Of a stretch of DNA of 64,000 bases, positions 53,830-64,000 are shown one piece after another. The number at the start of each line of letters is the position of its first letter. The first letter of the stretch is position 1. A model generated the notes under the pieces. That model searched no databases and had not been told where the DNA came from. It saw only the letters and a list, made by a program, of their open reading frames with translations. The stretch is from NCBI RefSeq assembly GCF_033958435.1, contig NC_134137.1, forward strand, positions 61,458,001 through 61,522,000, given 5' to 3'. The translations under genes and the position numbers were made by a program. This DNA comes from Carettochelys insculpta. Taxonomy: Eukaryota > Chordata > Testudines > Carettochelyidae.

Positions 53830-54780
53830 TCCTAAATCCAGCACCTGCCCCTGCCCGACCCCCATGGAGAGCCTACAGGCTGCAGAGGGGGCTGCCAGAG
53901 GGCAAACAGCCTCCAGAGAGCCTGTAGGCCAGAGGGGTTGCTGGAAGGCAGGTGCAGCCTCAGAACTTTGCCCCACTCAGACAGCCTGCAGGCCGCTTTG
54001 GGGAGTGACAGCTGAAGAGTAGGAGTAGCCCTTGGAGCCTAGCCCCACCTGCACAACGTGGAGGCCATGGTGGGCAGCTGGTAGGGGGAAGACCACTGAA
54101 GTCTGCCACCCCCAGACAGCCTGCAGACTGCAGGGGAGGGTTGTGACTAAAGGGAAAGGGGCTGCCCCCTGCAGCCTGGTCCTACCCAGATGGTCTGTAG
54201 ACCAGAGGGGGGCAGCTAGAGAAACGGTAGCTCCCCAGAGCCTGGCTCCCCAACTCCCTAGGCAGCCTGAAGACTATGAAAGCCAAGGGACAGCTGAAGA
54301 GGGGCAGCCCCCTGGAGCCTGTTCCCCTCACACACAGAGAGCCTGCAGGCTGCGGGGGAGTCCGCTTGAAGTTGGGGGCAGCTCCAAAAGCACCCCCTCC
54401 ACAGCCTGCAGACCAAATGGGGGCTACTAGAGGCTGGGGGCAATTCCTGGAGCCTAGACATCCCCTGGAGCACCCAACCAAACAGGCTGCAGGACAGAGG
54501 GGGCCACTGCGTGCTGGGAGTATCCCCCAAAGTGTTGACCCCCCCCGACCAGTGCAGGGCTAGGGGGGCTGCTGGAGGCTGGGGTCAGCCCATAGAGTGC
54601 TGCCTCGCCCCCCACAGTCTATGGGCCTGGCAGCCATTACCCCAAGCAAAGACTCCCTGGAGAAGCTGCAGGCCTGGGGGGCAGCAGCAGGCAGGGGGAT
54701 GCCCCCAGAGTGCTGGCCCCCAGAGGCTGCAGGCTAGGGGTAGCTGGAGGCTGGGGCCAACCTGCAGAGCTCCCAGCCCC
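53830..54780 (+). repeat. GC-rich degenerate minisatellite, units about 60-80 bp
   Basis: The phrase 'cagcctgcaggctgcagggg...ggctgctggaggctgggggcagcccc(c)tggagcctggcccc' recurs about a dozen times with substitutions and length changes (for example at 53868, 53920, 53980, 54116, 54340, 54402, 54480, 54660, 54722). Open frames on both strands across it are a by-product of composition. Confidence 0.8.
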
Positions 54781-54929
54781 CACCCAACAAGCATGCAGCC
54801 CTGGATCACACCCTCCCAGGAGGAGGTACTGGACGAGCATAGTCCTGGCCCCCTCAGAAGGAGCCACTGGCCAGGGAACACCACCCTGGCCCCATGGAAG
54901 GAGCTGCCACCGTAGCAGTATCATCCTCA

Positions 54930-55419
54930 CCACCACAGGTGGCCCTGGTAGCGCCTCTCAGCCCCTTCCCCAGACCCCTGCCCTAACTTCCACACCTCCC
55001 ACCTGCCTTGACTTCTGCACCCCCACCCCTTGCCTTGAGCTCCCCTGACCTTGAACCCCCACTAATCCTCTGCCTTAAGCCACCCACCCTTGACCCCTCA
55101 CCCCGAATCCTCGGGCCAGCCTTCCCTGGTCTTCATTTTTGAAACTACAATCTTTGGAAAAGAAGGTACACCTTTCATTTACTTTCTAAACCTGTCTTAA
55201 GTTAAGGAGCTGAGCAATGCTGGGTACATCTGTTAGGTAGCTGAAACAAACTATGCACCAGTTTCATAGGTACATCAGTCTCTTTGGGCTGCCCCAGTGA
55301 GGCAAAGCAGATATGAGCCCCTCATAATAGGCAGTGGCTTTTGGTAAAAAAAGAAAAAAAGAAAATAGAGGAGCCAGTACACAGATGGCTCCTTGCCTCC
55401 TTCCCCTTGGCCAGGGTTC
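54930..55419. other. No gene recognised
   Basis: A C-rich stretch (54980-55120) of 'acccctgccct/tgccttgagc'-type words follows the minisatellite, then AT-rich DNA. No coding signal. Confidence 0.45.
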
Positions 55420-55835
55420 CCATGGCTGGGGCTGCTGGTGGGGCTCTGCACCCCTCCAGCTCCCAGTTCCAGGGACGCTGGGGTTCCTTGGGCCAGCCAG
55501 GTCCCTGGGGCTGGAGCCGCTGGCAGGGCTCTGTACCCCTCCAGCTCCCAGTTCCAGGGACGCCGGGGTTGCCCCGGCCCAGCCGGGGCCCCAGGGCTGG
55601 AGCTGCCAGTGAGGCGTTGCATCCTGGCTGTGTCCCTGGGGCTGGATCTGCCAGTGGAGCTCTGTGTCCCAGCCAGCTCCCCGGCATGGAGCTAGCAGGG
55701 TCCCCCTGCCACCTGGACAGGTTCCCACATCTGGGGCTGCCGGCAGGGCGCCGCATCCCAGCTGGTTCCCAGCCGCGGGGCTGGTGGGTCCCCCCGCCAT
55801 GTGGTTGGGAATGCCAGCTGGGGCTACCAAGGTGC
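55420..55835 (+). repeat. GC-rich minisatellite, units about 75-110 bp
   Basis: The unit 'ggctggagc(t/c)gctggcagggctctgtacccctccagctcccagttccagggacgc(t/c)ggggttg' occurs clearly twice in near-identical form (about 55430-55505 and 55512-55585), then in more diverged form to about 55800. A poly-A-signal-like 'aataaaagccctgg' follows at 55854. Confidence 0.8.
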
Positions 55836-56290
55836 CAGTACAGTGTTCCAGCACAATAAAAGCCCTGGTAATAAGTCAATTAAGATCGGTATAGTGATGT
55901 TTTGCATCGGCAGACCATTTCAAGGCAGCCACAGGAAACCAGAGAACCCTGCCCTAAGTTTTTTTCAGTTTCAGGTAAAAACATAATAAATGTTTATATG
56001 GAGGAAACCAGTCAAGCCAATTTTAAAAATACAAACTTCTCAGAGTACCAAATGTTGATCTCATTTATATGAGTGATTCCAGAGTGATGTAGCTGATTTC
56101 AGTGGAGTCACGTTGCTTTCATAGTGGCATTAGCAACGTCAGAATGTCTTGTTTTTCAGTGGTTTCACCCATCGTGGTTTGCAGCGTTTGCTATCAAGGA
56201 GAGATTGGGTGCCTGTTTTTATCAAGCCCAAACTTATTTTTAGGTGGATGGCTCCCAGGAAAGACAATTTCACTTTGAGGAGAATTGCAT

Positions 56291-56796
56291 TGTAACAGGG
56301 TCAGCTGCTGCCTCTCACAAGCACCCTTCTTGTTGGGTTTGTCCACAGCCCAGCAGTTGGCGAGAGGCTGTACTCCCAGGGCTTCCTCCCTAAAGACACC
56401 ATCTTTCTGCGGCCTTCCCCAGACCAAGTCCATACTTAGTCCTCACAGCCAGTCACGAGCTTCTTCATTGCTCCCTGGCCCCTTCTAACAATCTGTCTGG
56501 CTCAATCCTAGCAGCCAGCCAGCAGCTTTTTGTTCCCCATCCCAACTCATTTCCCTGACATAGCTGTCTGGTGTACTGCTGTTCCCTCAGCCAGCTATGC
56601 AGTCTTTTTTCTCCAGCTTCCTGCAGCAACTGACTTCTGTTCTGCAGCTCCCTTTATATGGCCCTCCTGGGCCCCGATTGGCTGCTTCCCTGCAGCCATT
56701 CTAGCCTCCTCTTGATGGATCTCTCTACTGCTCTTTCCCTGGGATAGTTGAGGTGGAACCCTGAGGCCTTCACCAGGCCTAGTGCTTCCCATTACA
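56291..56796 (-). mobile_element. Probable solo LTR, antisense, about 506 bp
   Basis: The sequence lies between TGTAACAGGG (56291) and CCATTACA (56796), inverted ends TGTAA/TTACA. On the minus strand a CCAAT word ('agccaatcgg') lies upstream of CATATAAAGGG, a normal promoter spacing. No coding DNA follows on either side. A matching target duplication was not found, so the edges may be a few bases off. Confidence 0.5.
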
Positions 56797-59109
56797 GTAC
56801 ACCAATCTTCAGTTGGGATCTTGGCGAGGGACATTTCTCAAAAATCATTTTTTATTATACTACACCTCAGTAATGAATCACACATCCTTGGTTTTGGAAG
56901 AAGGGGATCTGTAAGATGAGGCTGGACCGTATCATGGTTGACTATAAAACTGCAATACAAAGTTACAGCCAGCACTTTAATTTATGAGTACAAATGAAAC
57001 ATCTCACTTCAACACACTGTGGGTTGTTTTATTTTCACCTGCTCCTTAATGAGATGGCTGCCTATACAGCCACATACATTTTTGCCCAGGAAGTCCATGC
57101 AGACAGATCAGAAAAGGAATCACACTGGTTTCTCAGTTTTGCCCCTGGAACTACTGGAAGTTTAACAGATGGTCCAAACAAAGATTGTTCAAATGGGATT
57201 TTAAACTTTTTGGTTTCTTCCAACAGAGTTTCGATCCCACTTCCATTGATGTCAATGACAAAACTGCTGTTGATTTCAGTGGGGGAAAAGCTTGGGTCCC
57301 TTATTTGCTATTTTGGCACTTTTCAGAATCCTGTATTTTTTATTAAAAAGAAATAAATCCCTATCTGCATTTAATCACACAACTAGCATGAAAATGAACT
57401 CAATGAATAAAAATGTCAGGAGTGGGAAATGATAGGGTTCTCTCTTAGCCAAGATTTCTGTCTAAAATTAGCTTGCTCTTAGGATTTATTACTGTTATTA
57501 AGTGAATGTCCTTCTGACAATAAAGCAGTGCTTCTTGGATTTAGGCAGTGTTGTGAAGAATATGATAAAGTGCTCTGTGATGTATGATTTTGATTGACTC
57601 GAGGGACCTTACTGTTTCGATGCTGTGGTCTGTTCTTTGTTCACTAGACGAAGATTTTGCGTTCATTTAATACGCAGTGCAGGACCAAAACTTGGAGAAG
57701 GATGTACGTAAAGATATAGAGTACCTTGTTTCTGCCATGCTAACATGATGAATTACAGTGTATTAAGGAAGTGTTGACACATGTGGGAATAGGCTCTTGA
57801 CATGCTTGCCAGTAATTAAGGCACATTGTATGTAAAGTCACCAAAAAAAGTCAGAGGCTTATTTTTTTGTTATAGGATAGTTTGCCAAGTAGCGTTATTC
57901 ATAATCTTGATGGAAAATACTTGTATCTTCACAATCTTCATGGTTCACACAGGCAACAGGGAGAGAGATTCATTAGTATGAAAACTTTAAACGTTTCCTG
58001 TGGCCAGATAGGTAATGGTTTCCTGCTGGAGAGGAAATACTGTATTGAGTCCAAAGCTTAACTGATAAATCACCTGAACGTAACCCCTGTGATCACAAAG
58101 ACTGATGAACTGTTACTCAAATGTAAGGGGGTCTGCCTTAACTTCTGAGTGCCCTAAGAGTACACCCCAGATTTATTCTCCACATGTGCCAACCTAAGCC
58201 CTCGCTATCATCACCACTGGAAAGAAAAGCCATGTATGTAAATTCCCTATGCCAAGATTCTCAAGTCTTCTATGACCAGCAAGGACTCCAAGGCCTGGCT
58301 TCTTTGCCTGAAACACAGAGATCTAGAAAGTTGTTGCCAAAGAACTGTGTTTCCCAGTCCTGAACACAGCTGGAATCAGCTGCATTTACATGGTGTCATC
58401 CAAACTTCGGATGTGCACTTCCCTTAACATTAGTCCATCAAGTTGCCTTTGCTTCCAAGCATTCTTCATAGCACTATGCCACCAGAACCCTGCAGATGCA
58501 AGAAACCAGCTAGAATCAGCACACATTTTGATTACCTTCCCAGATGTCCAAAAAGAGTTAGTGAGCTTCTTGTGATTCAGAAGGGCTGTTTCTTCTGTAT
58601 TCTTGCTTTGTTAATTTTCACACCCTTTTTTTATGAAATCCTTTTAAAATATACAGAAAAATTAACAGATCATAAACTATCTGAACCAGTTCTGTACCAG
58701 CCAAAGTTCTAGGCATGATCATTTTCTGGACAATTTTTATGTACAGCATAAATATAGCAGCATATTTTTATGCTTAATGTTGGTGATTACTGTTTCAATG
58801 TGTGAACTGTTTCAACTGGAGATAGATAGCCATTATTCAAATGGCAAATAGAGGATTTAGTATTTGTCTCAAAAATACAATGCACCATAGATTCTTAGCC
58901 ACTAGCAATGGAAAATAGCTTGTAGGTCTTCTCGTTATTGAGACATTTGGTATGAATACATGAGTGTCATTCAACATGAAAGGACCAAATGGGATTGTAC
59001 ATGGTATAAATGCTTAATATAGTTCACCATGTTGATCTAGTCAAATGGCATTCATATCAATTCAAAAAAGCACTATGGAAAAGAGCTAACAAAGTATGGT
59101 ATGTTGTCT
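56797..59109. other. No gene recognised
   Basis: AT-rich DNA. ORFs at 56994-57356 and 58443-58712 (+) have no recognised domain. Confidence 0.45.
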
Positions 59110-59640
59110 TGTATCACAGAAGGCAATGAGTGTGTACTAACTGCACAGGATTGCCAATGAGATGTGATGTTCCATGACTGGAAATAATCCCTTCATTTTA
59201 ATTGGACATCCACCATCCATTTGAACAATGACTCTCTTGTTCTTGAGAAACCCCAACAAAACACCAACAATGTTAATAGCCTGGAAAGTGTTGGTGAGTA
59301 GTTTAGCAGCTTCTACTTCCTTTCTTCTTTTTCTTGAAGTGACTGTAGGTGCTTCTGTACCAGAGACATTTGCAAAGGAAGAGCCTAAAACACTTGCTAT
59401 ATCTGCTCTGGTAAATGAACAACAAAACTTTGTCATTCAGAAGGTTCTGTTCCCCACTCTCATTGAAAGACAAAAGAATTGCTGCAGCAAGTGCCAATGT
59501 GACCAATGCATTGTGGGGGGTCAAAGTATTTTGTTGGTAGAAGAGCCAGCAAACAGCAGCTACGTTGCCCAAGTTGCAGCAACAAGGCTGTCTTAACATG
59601 GCTATGTCAATAAAAGCCGTGTAGTGTAAACAAAGTCACT
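59110..59640 (-). mobile_element. Putative DNA-transposon relic with one recognisable end
   Basis: Read on the minus strand, the right border begins 'gactttgtttacactacacggctttta', close in style to the 15841 Harbinger end ('tgtttacactacag'). No matching left TIR was found. Inside, two overlapping minus-strand frames (59599-59303 and 59436-59137) give protein-like but unrecognised sequences, for example SRKRRKEVEAAKLLTNTFQ. A non-autonomous Harbinger-like element is the best guess. Confidence 0.4.
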
Positions 59641-60346
59641 ATGCTTTAGACGGGAACACTGCTGCTTATTGAGATGCTATAAACATTTTATTCAATGACA
59701 TGTATTGCCTATAAACCACAACTCATGTAACTTTTCCCCCCATTAGGGCCAGCATAGCCTATATTCAATACAGAGTACACCATCCAAACATATAACTTCT
59801 ACACATTGCCACTGTAAACAAATGACCTTGCAATTGGGTCCAATTATTGTTCATATCCAAGAATTTAGTGATCTCTGTTATAATACATTTAGTACATTTG
59901 CATTTTTTTCGAGGTGAAGATTTACAGTACTTCAGTCTTCGGGCTTGTGAGACAAAATGAATGCCTTTGAGACTTATTAAAATGACCTAGGTATCAGAAT
60001 GGACAGCTCAGTGAAAATATCTGCTCAATCCAAAAAGGTGGGCAAATAAGCAAGTAAGATGCTAAACTGCTCTAAGGAGAAAATGAAGAATAATATGGAA
60101 AATATTGTGGTTGTGTGAACAGAAGCTATATCCTGTGATACCTGAAACATGACCATTTATATAATTAATATTGCCACTGTTAAACAGCTGCAGCAAATCC
60201 TGTACCTGGTATATCATGTAAGCTGTCAACGGAAGAGTTATGACTTGCTGAGTAGGATTGTCTTGGTTATACGCAAGTATTCTTTTGGTATCTGAAGTTA
60301 TGAATATTATCTGTACAGGTCTATGCTTAATATGGGTTTAGCCACT
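59641..60346. other. No gene recognised
   Basis: AT-rich DNA between the putative relic and the RTE-like LINE. No motif or repeat end seen. Confidence 0.45.
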
Positions 60347-61708
60347 CTACATAGCCTTCATCAACTTGACCAAGGCTTTTGACTTGGTCAGCAGGGATGG
60401 TCTGTTCAAACTGCTCCACAAGATAGGCTGTCCTCCACGGTTACTCAAGATGATCCAGTCATTCCACGAAAACATGAAAGGAACCATCCAATATGACGGC
60501 GCATTATTGGATGCTTTCAGAATCAGGAGCGGCGTCAAACAAGGATGCGTGCTTGCTCCGACATTGTTTGGGATCTTCTTCGCACACCTCCTGAAGCATG
60601 CCTTTGGATCTTCAACAGAGGGCATCTTGCTGCACACAAGATCTGATGGGAAACTGTTTAACCTTGCAAGGCTGAAAGCTAAGTCTAAGGTGCGGGAAGT
60701 CCTCATCAGAGACATGCTGTTCGCAGACGATGCTGCTGTAGTGTCTCACACAGAAGACCAGCTTCAAAAACTGCTGGACCAGTTCTCCAAAGCATGCAAG
60801 GACTTTGGGCTTACCATCAGCCTAAAGAAGACGAACGTACTCGGTCAGGATGTTGCTGAATCCCCATCAATCAGCATTGACAACTATACGTTCGAGGTTG
60901 TCCACGAGTTCGTTTACCTCAGGTCCACCATCACTGACACCCTGTCGTTGGACACTGAGCTAAATAGGAGGATCGGAAAAGCGGCCACAACTCTGTTCAG
61001 ACTCAGCAAGAGAGTGTGGAATAACAACAAGCTGTACACTCACACCAAAATGCAAGTCTACAGAGCATGCATCCTCAGCACCCTCCTTTATGGCAGCGAG
61101 ACTTGGACCCTGTATGCCCACCAGGAAAAGAGGCTGAACGTCTTCCACTTGTGCTGCCTCAGGCGCATCCTTGGAATATCATGGAAGGACAGAGTTACCA
61201 ACACTGCCGTCCTCAAGCAAGCTGGAATCCCAACCATGCACACCCTCCTCAGGCAGCGTCGACTCCTCTGGCTTGGCCACGTCCACAGGATGAACGATGG
61301 AAGGATTCCAAAAGACATCCTGGATGGTGAGCTAGCCTCTGGCAAAAGACCTCCTGGACGCCCCCAGTTGCGTTACAAAGATGTCTGCAAGAGAGACCTC
61401 AGAGAGGTAGACATCGAGCTGGACAACTGGGAAGATCTAGCAGACGACCGCAGCAGATGGAGGCAGGGGTTACACAAGGGCCTTCAGAAGGGCGAGCTGA
61501 AGATCAGACAGCTAGCAGAGGAGAAGCTAGCGCACAGAAAGCACAATAAGGACTTGCCAGACACCCACTACATCTGCAAGAGATGCAGCAAGGACTGTCA
61601 CTCTCGTGTGGGTCTTTATAGTCACAATAGATGCTGTAAATGAAGTCCTCAATTGAAACTTTAAAGGGCGCGATCCATAGTCTATGCAGACTGAAGGATG
61701 CCTACTAC
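60347..61708 (+). mobile_element. RTE-like LINE, copy 2 (5'-truncated)
   Basis: It aligns base for base with 550-1914, in the same orientation, differing by a few percent by eye. The 5' truncation falls at 'cactctacatagcc', and the 3' end is at the same point as copy 1 ('ggatgcctactac'). No target duplication was found by eye. Confidence 0.9.
60366..61643 (+). pseudogene. Reverse transcriptase of RTE-like LINE, long open frame
   Basis: This holds the palm, thumb and C-terminal finger of the RT as one open frame of 425 codons, without any stop. Motif A (TKAFDLVSRD) lies at the start, motif B is RSGVKQGCVLAPTLFG, and motif C FADD (60720-60731) has both aspartates, unlike copy 1. YLRSTITD has Arg where copy 1 has Gly. 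The C-terminal finger reads CKRCSKDCHSRVGLYSHNRCC. The finger/N-terminal RT region and the endonuclease are cut off by 5' truncation, so the frame cannot encode a complete enzyme despite being open. The listed Met is not a native start. Confidence 0.9.
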
Positions 61709-62599
61709 CTGGTATAACATTGACAAGGTAATTTACATCCAGTCTGGCCAGCATACTGTGAATGAACTACTAAAAATTGATGGCCTGTTAAAGAACACTT
61801 AGATTTCCTAATGGCCACAGAAGAACCGTGTCCTCAGTTGGTGATTCTTCCTATGGACTCTTTAGGCAGAATATGGGTAATGACTGTTCCTGTAAGTCAT
61901 CAAAGCATGCAAGGGTAAGTGAGCAGGTCTTGTGACTGTAATTTTCCATAAAGACTGAGAGCAGTTTCTCCACATGGGAGAAGGCGTAAAAGGAACCTTG
62001 AATCATCTCTGTTTTGCCTCTTTCCTGCTCAGATCTCTGGACCGTAGACTTTCATTAAAATAAGTATCCTCAACAATGGACTAAGGGTAGGACATGCCAT
62101 TTTTTTTGGAGATTACTGGTGACTTTACAAGCCAGCAGTCTGTAAATTCATGCCTACAAATCTCAACCATTTTAACTCTTTGCTTTTTCTCTCTTTTAAA
62201 TAAACCTTTAGATATTAAAAAAGTGGCAGCAGAGTACTTACAGGGTAAGTTTTGGGTTATATATTGACGGCTTATGTGGTTGATCTCTCGGGGTGAGGAC
62301 TCTTTGTTTGATTAAATGTGTTTTAAATAACTACTCATCGTAAAGTCTAGTGTCTGGGTGGTAAAATGAAAGGAGACTGCATTTTTGACTTCTTGTTAAT
62401 CAATGTGGTGAGACAGAAGTTTACTTTTGTCACTGGCTTGGTATATTTGATTGAAGAATAATCAGCAGTCTGGGGTGTGTCGGCCCTAGTTTTTCAGCAA
62501 TTCATCCGGAATTTGGCAACCTCAGCTATGACACACTGAGGCACGGTGACATAACCTCATCTGGAATTCTATTCCTTTTGGTCAATTCATATTTAACAA
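61709..62599. other. No gene recognised
   Basis: AT-rich DNA. A stretch at about 61735-61990 with 'gtcagttggtgattcttcctatggac' shows no known motif. Confidence 0.45.
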
Positions 62600-62990
62600 G
62601 GAATAGGAGACATTAAATTGTTCAAAAGTGATGCAAAGAAAATTTATAGATGAGTGGCTAGGGCGAAAAAATGTTATGTGAGGTACAAGTATAAGGAGGC
62701 TCAGTTATTTTGCAAGAGGAAAAAGAAGAGCTGAGATAGAGAGATATAAAATAGATCGTAGCTAGAAGGCCAGTTGGATGCTGTGACTCACACTTTATTA
62801 GAAGAATATACACCCAGGAAGGCAGTCAAATAAAGTTAGAAGGCAACAGACTTAAAGGGATAGAAAGAAATATGTTTGTATGCAATGCAGAATTCACCTT
62901 TGGAACTCAGAGTCATTGCTACTTGCCTAAGACCACTGCTTTAATAATAGAGCAGACTGAAGAGTTTTTGAAAGAAAAACCTTTCTGTCA
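62600..62990 (+). mobile_element. Diverged CR1/L2-type LINE fragment
   Basis: 'atgagtggctagggcgaaaaaatgttatgtgaggtacaagtataaggaggctcag' and '...gtatgcaatgcagaattcacctttggaactc' resemble the CR1 3' coding order (the last matches the 'cacaacgcacaattaacctgtggaactc' block). Too diverged for a firm family name. Confidence 0.45.
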
Positions 62991-63033
62991 AAAAATTAGG
63001 TTTCATTTTTCACTGAAAAAAGTTCATTGTCAT

Positions 63034-64000
63034 TGTGATGGGGCACACTCACCCTGCACAGGATGGGGAAAGGTTAACCCCATACTGCAGGCTGAAGAAC
63101 CCATGCACCCTTTTCTCTACTGGGCATGCTACAGGTTCACTGGTATGCTGCTGGGGAGGAAAGATGTGCCCTGCTAGCTCCAGCTGAAATCTAAAGCCAG
63201 GGGGGCTGGAGATGCTGTAACACAAGCAGACTCTGAGGTGCCTATCAAGGCTACACTGTGTCAGGAGTCGCTGGGGATAGCACAGAGCAGGGACCTAAGA
63301 GACAGCAGAGATGCCCGGACTGTAGCAACAGGAACTATGATAAGAAGCAGCCCTGGAGAATTAGACAGGGGCCTGGTTAAAGAACCAGAGCTTTGAATTA
63401 CTGTGTTTTGTTTGGGAACACTCCCTTCCCCAACAACTCAGTGGCATGCACCCCTGCCGCTACGATGGCCCTGGGCTGGGGTCCAGTGGAGAAGGACAGC
63501 CTGGACCACCCCTTCCCTTCCGTGTGATAGCCGCTGTCCTGACCGACTTTGGCTGCCCTGTCGAGAATTCAAATCTATGGACTCTGTCTGCCAGGCCTGA
63601 TTGCCCTGCCTCCCTGGGGTTAAATGTACTGATTGTGGCTACTGGGCTTCACTGTCTTGCTAGGAGAGGTGACCCTATTGACTTTGGCCACCAGGCCTCG
63701 CTGTCCAGCTATGAGGGGTGCATACATGGACTCTAGCCATTAATCATCACTGCCCTGCTGAGGAAAAAAATCTATGGACTTCAGCTCTGAGGCCTTCTAG
63801 TCCCCCGTTGATGTTGGCTAGTGAGCCTCATGGCCCTGCAAACAAGGCTTACTTTACTGACTTTGGCCACTAGCCCTCACTGCCCTGTTGAGAAAGGCAG
63901 ATCTATTGACTCAGCCCACTAGGCAGGATTGCCCTGTTTTCCTGGGGCAAATGTGATCATTAAGGCTACTAAACCTATTGACTTTGGCCATTGGGCTGTA
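63034..64000 (+). mobile_element. LTR-like sequence with tandem array, cut by window end
   Basis: It begins 'tgtgatggggcacactcacc', a start style seen in reptile LTRs (TGTGA...). No coding domain follows in the window. From about 63545 a degenerate array of 55-70 bp units begins (listed separately). The far end is outside the window, so the LTR call is provisional. Confidence 0.45.
63545..64000 (+). repeat. Degenerate tandem array, units about 55-70 bp
   Basis: The phrase 'ctattgactttggccactaggcct(g/c)actgccctgctgag' recurs in diverged form at about 63575, 63625, 63675, 63727, 63772, 63852, 63911 and 63976. It runs to the window edge. Confidence 0.75.

Noticed and set aside
53587..54936. Several ORFs over 90 codons on both strands
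   Set aside because: They are carried by the GC-rich minisatellite and read repeats in all frames.
55264..55879. ORFs of 172-196 codons on both strands
   Set aside because: These are repeat-derived frames from the second minisatellite.
63403..63736. Overlapping ORFs of 65 and 96 codons
   Set aside because: Located in the LTR-like tandem repeat region with no domain.
1..64000. CRISPR arrays, bacterial operons, terminators or riboswitches
   Set aside because: Nothing of the kind is present; sequence style and elements are those of a vertebrate nuclear genome.

Overview
The window is vertebrate, most likely reptilian, nuclear DNA built almost entirely of transposable elements. No host exon, tRNA or rRNA gene could be supported. 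CR1 LINE fragments with the typical sauropsid 3' tail, a Penelope-like element with a GIY-YIG domain, an RTE-like LINE, Harbinger DNA transposons, many short terminal-inverted-repeat (TIR) elements with internal TTCGAA/TTCGATG motifs, a CR1-tailed tRNA-like SINE, a Ty3/Gypsy element and a class I (gamma-like) endogenous retrovirus together point to a turtle, although a crocodilian cannot be excluded from sequence alone. The species assignment is inference.

Layout. 1-1914: RTE-like LINE (+), broken. 1925-2935: CR1 (-). 3887-4198: short TIR element. 5570-6865: two MIR-like SINE pieces. 9272-11090: Harbinger remnant carrying a SANT/trihelix-like ORF. 14655-15222: Penelope-like element with its GIY-YIG domain. 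15841-20150: near-complete Harbinger with both genes (DDE transposase on +, SANT-like protein on -), both decayed. 21737-22546: two short DNA elements. 25161-25352: SINE. 25500-26683: solo LTR with 5-bp target duplications and an internal promoter-like tandem array. 27228-33090: mostly unassigned AT-rich DNA with two retroelement tails.

33091-41094 is a nested stack. A Ty3/Gypsy element on the minus strand (gag 40385-41094, RT 39070-39880, RNase H 35690-36440) is cut apart by a CR1 copy, which is itself cut by a Harbinger-like MITE and by a hAT MITE with an 8-bp target duplication. Three TIR elements also sit in it. 42424-47180 carries more TIR elements, including a second, inverted copy of the 0.7-kb element at 38.3 kb.

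47323-52331 is an endogenous retrovirus with two closely similar LTRs and a 4-bp GTAT target duplication. Its gag, pro and RT/RNase H are in one frame after a frameshift in gag. The integrase, the SU and most of TM have been deleted, so that RNase H now reads in frame into the Env membrane-anchor tail. 53830-55835 holds two GC-rich minisatellites, and 56291-56796 is a likely solo LTR (-). 60347-61708 is a second copy of the RTE-like LINE, so the window is bracketed by direct repeats. 63034-64000 begins an LTR-like sequence with a degenerate tandem array that runs off the window.

The genes do not form a pathway. They are independent selfish elements, and what they show is order of insertion and decay. 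Coordinates of element edges are by eye and usually good to about 10-30 bases, except where target duplications fix them.
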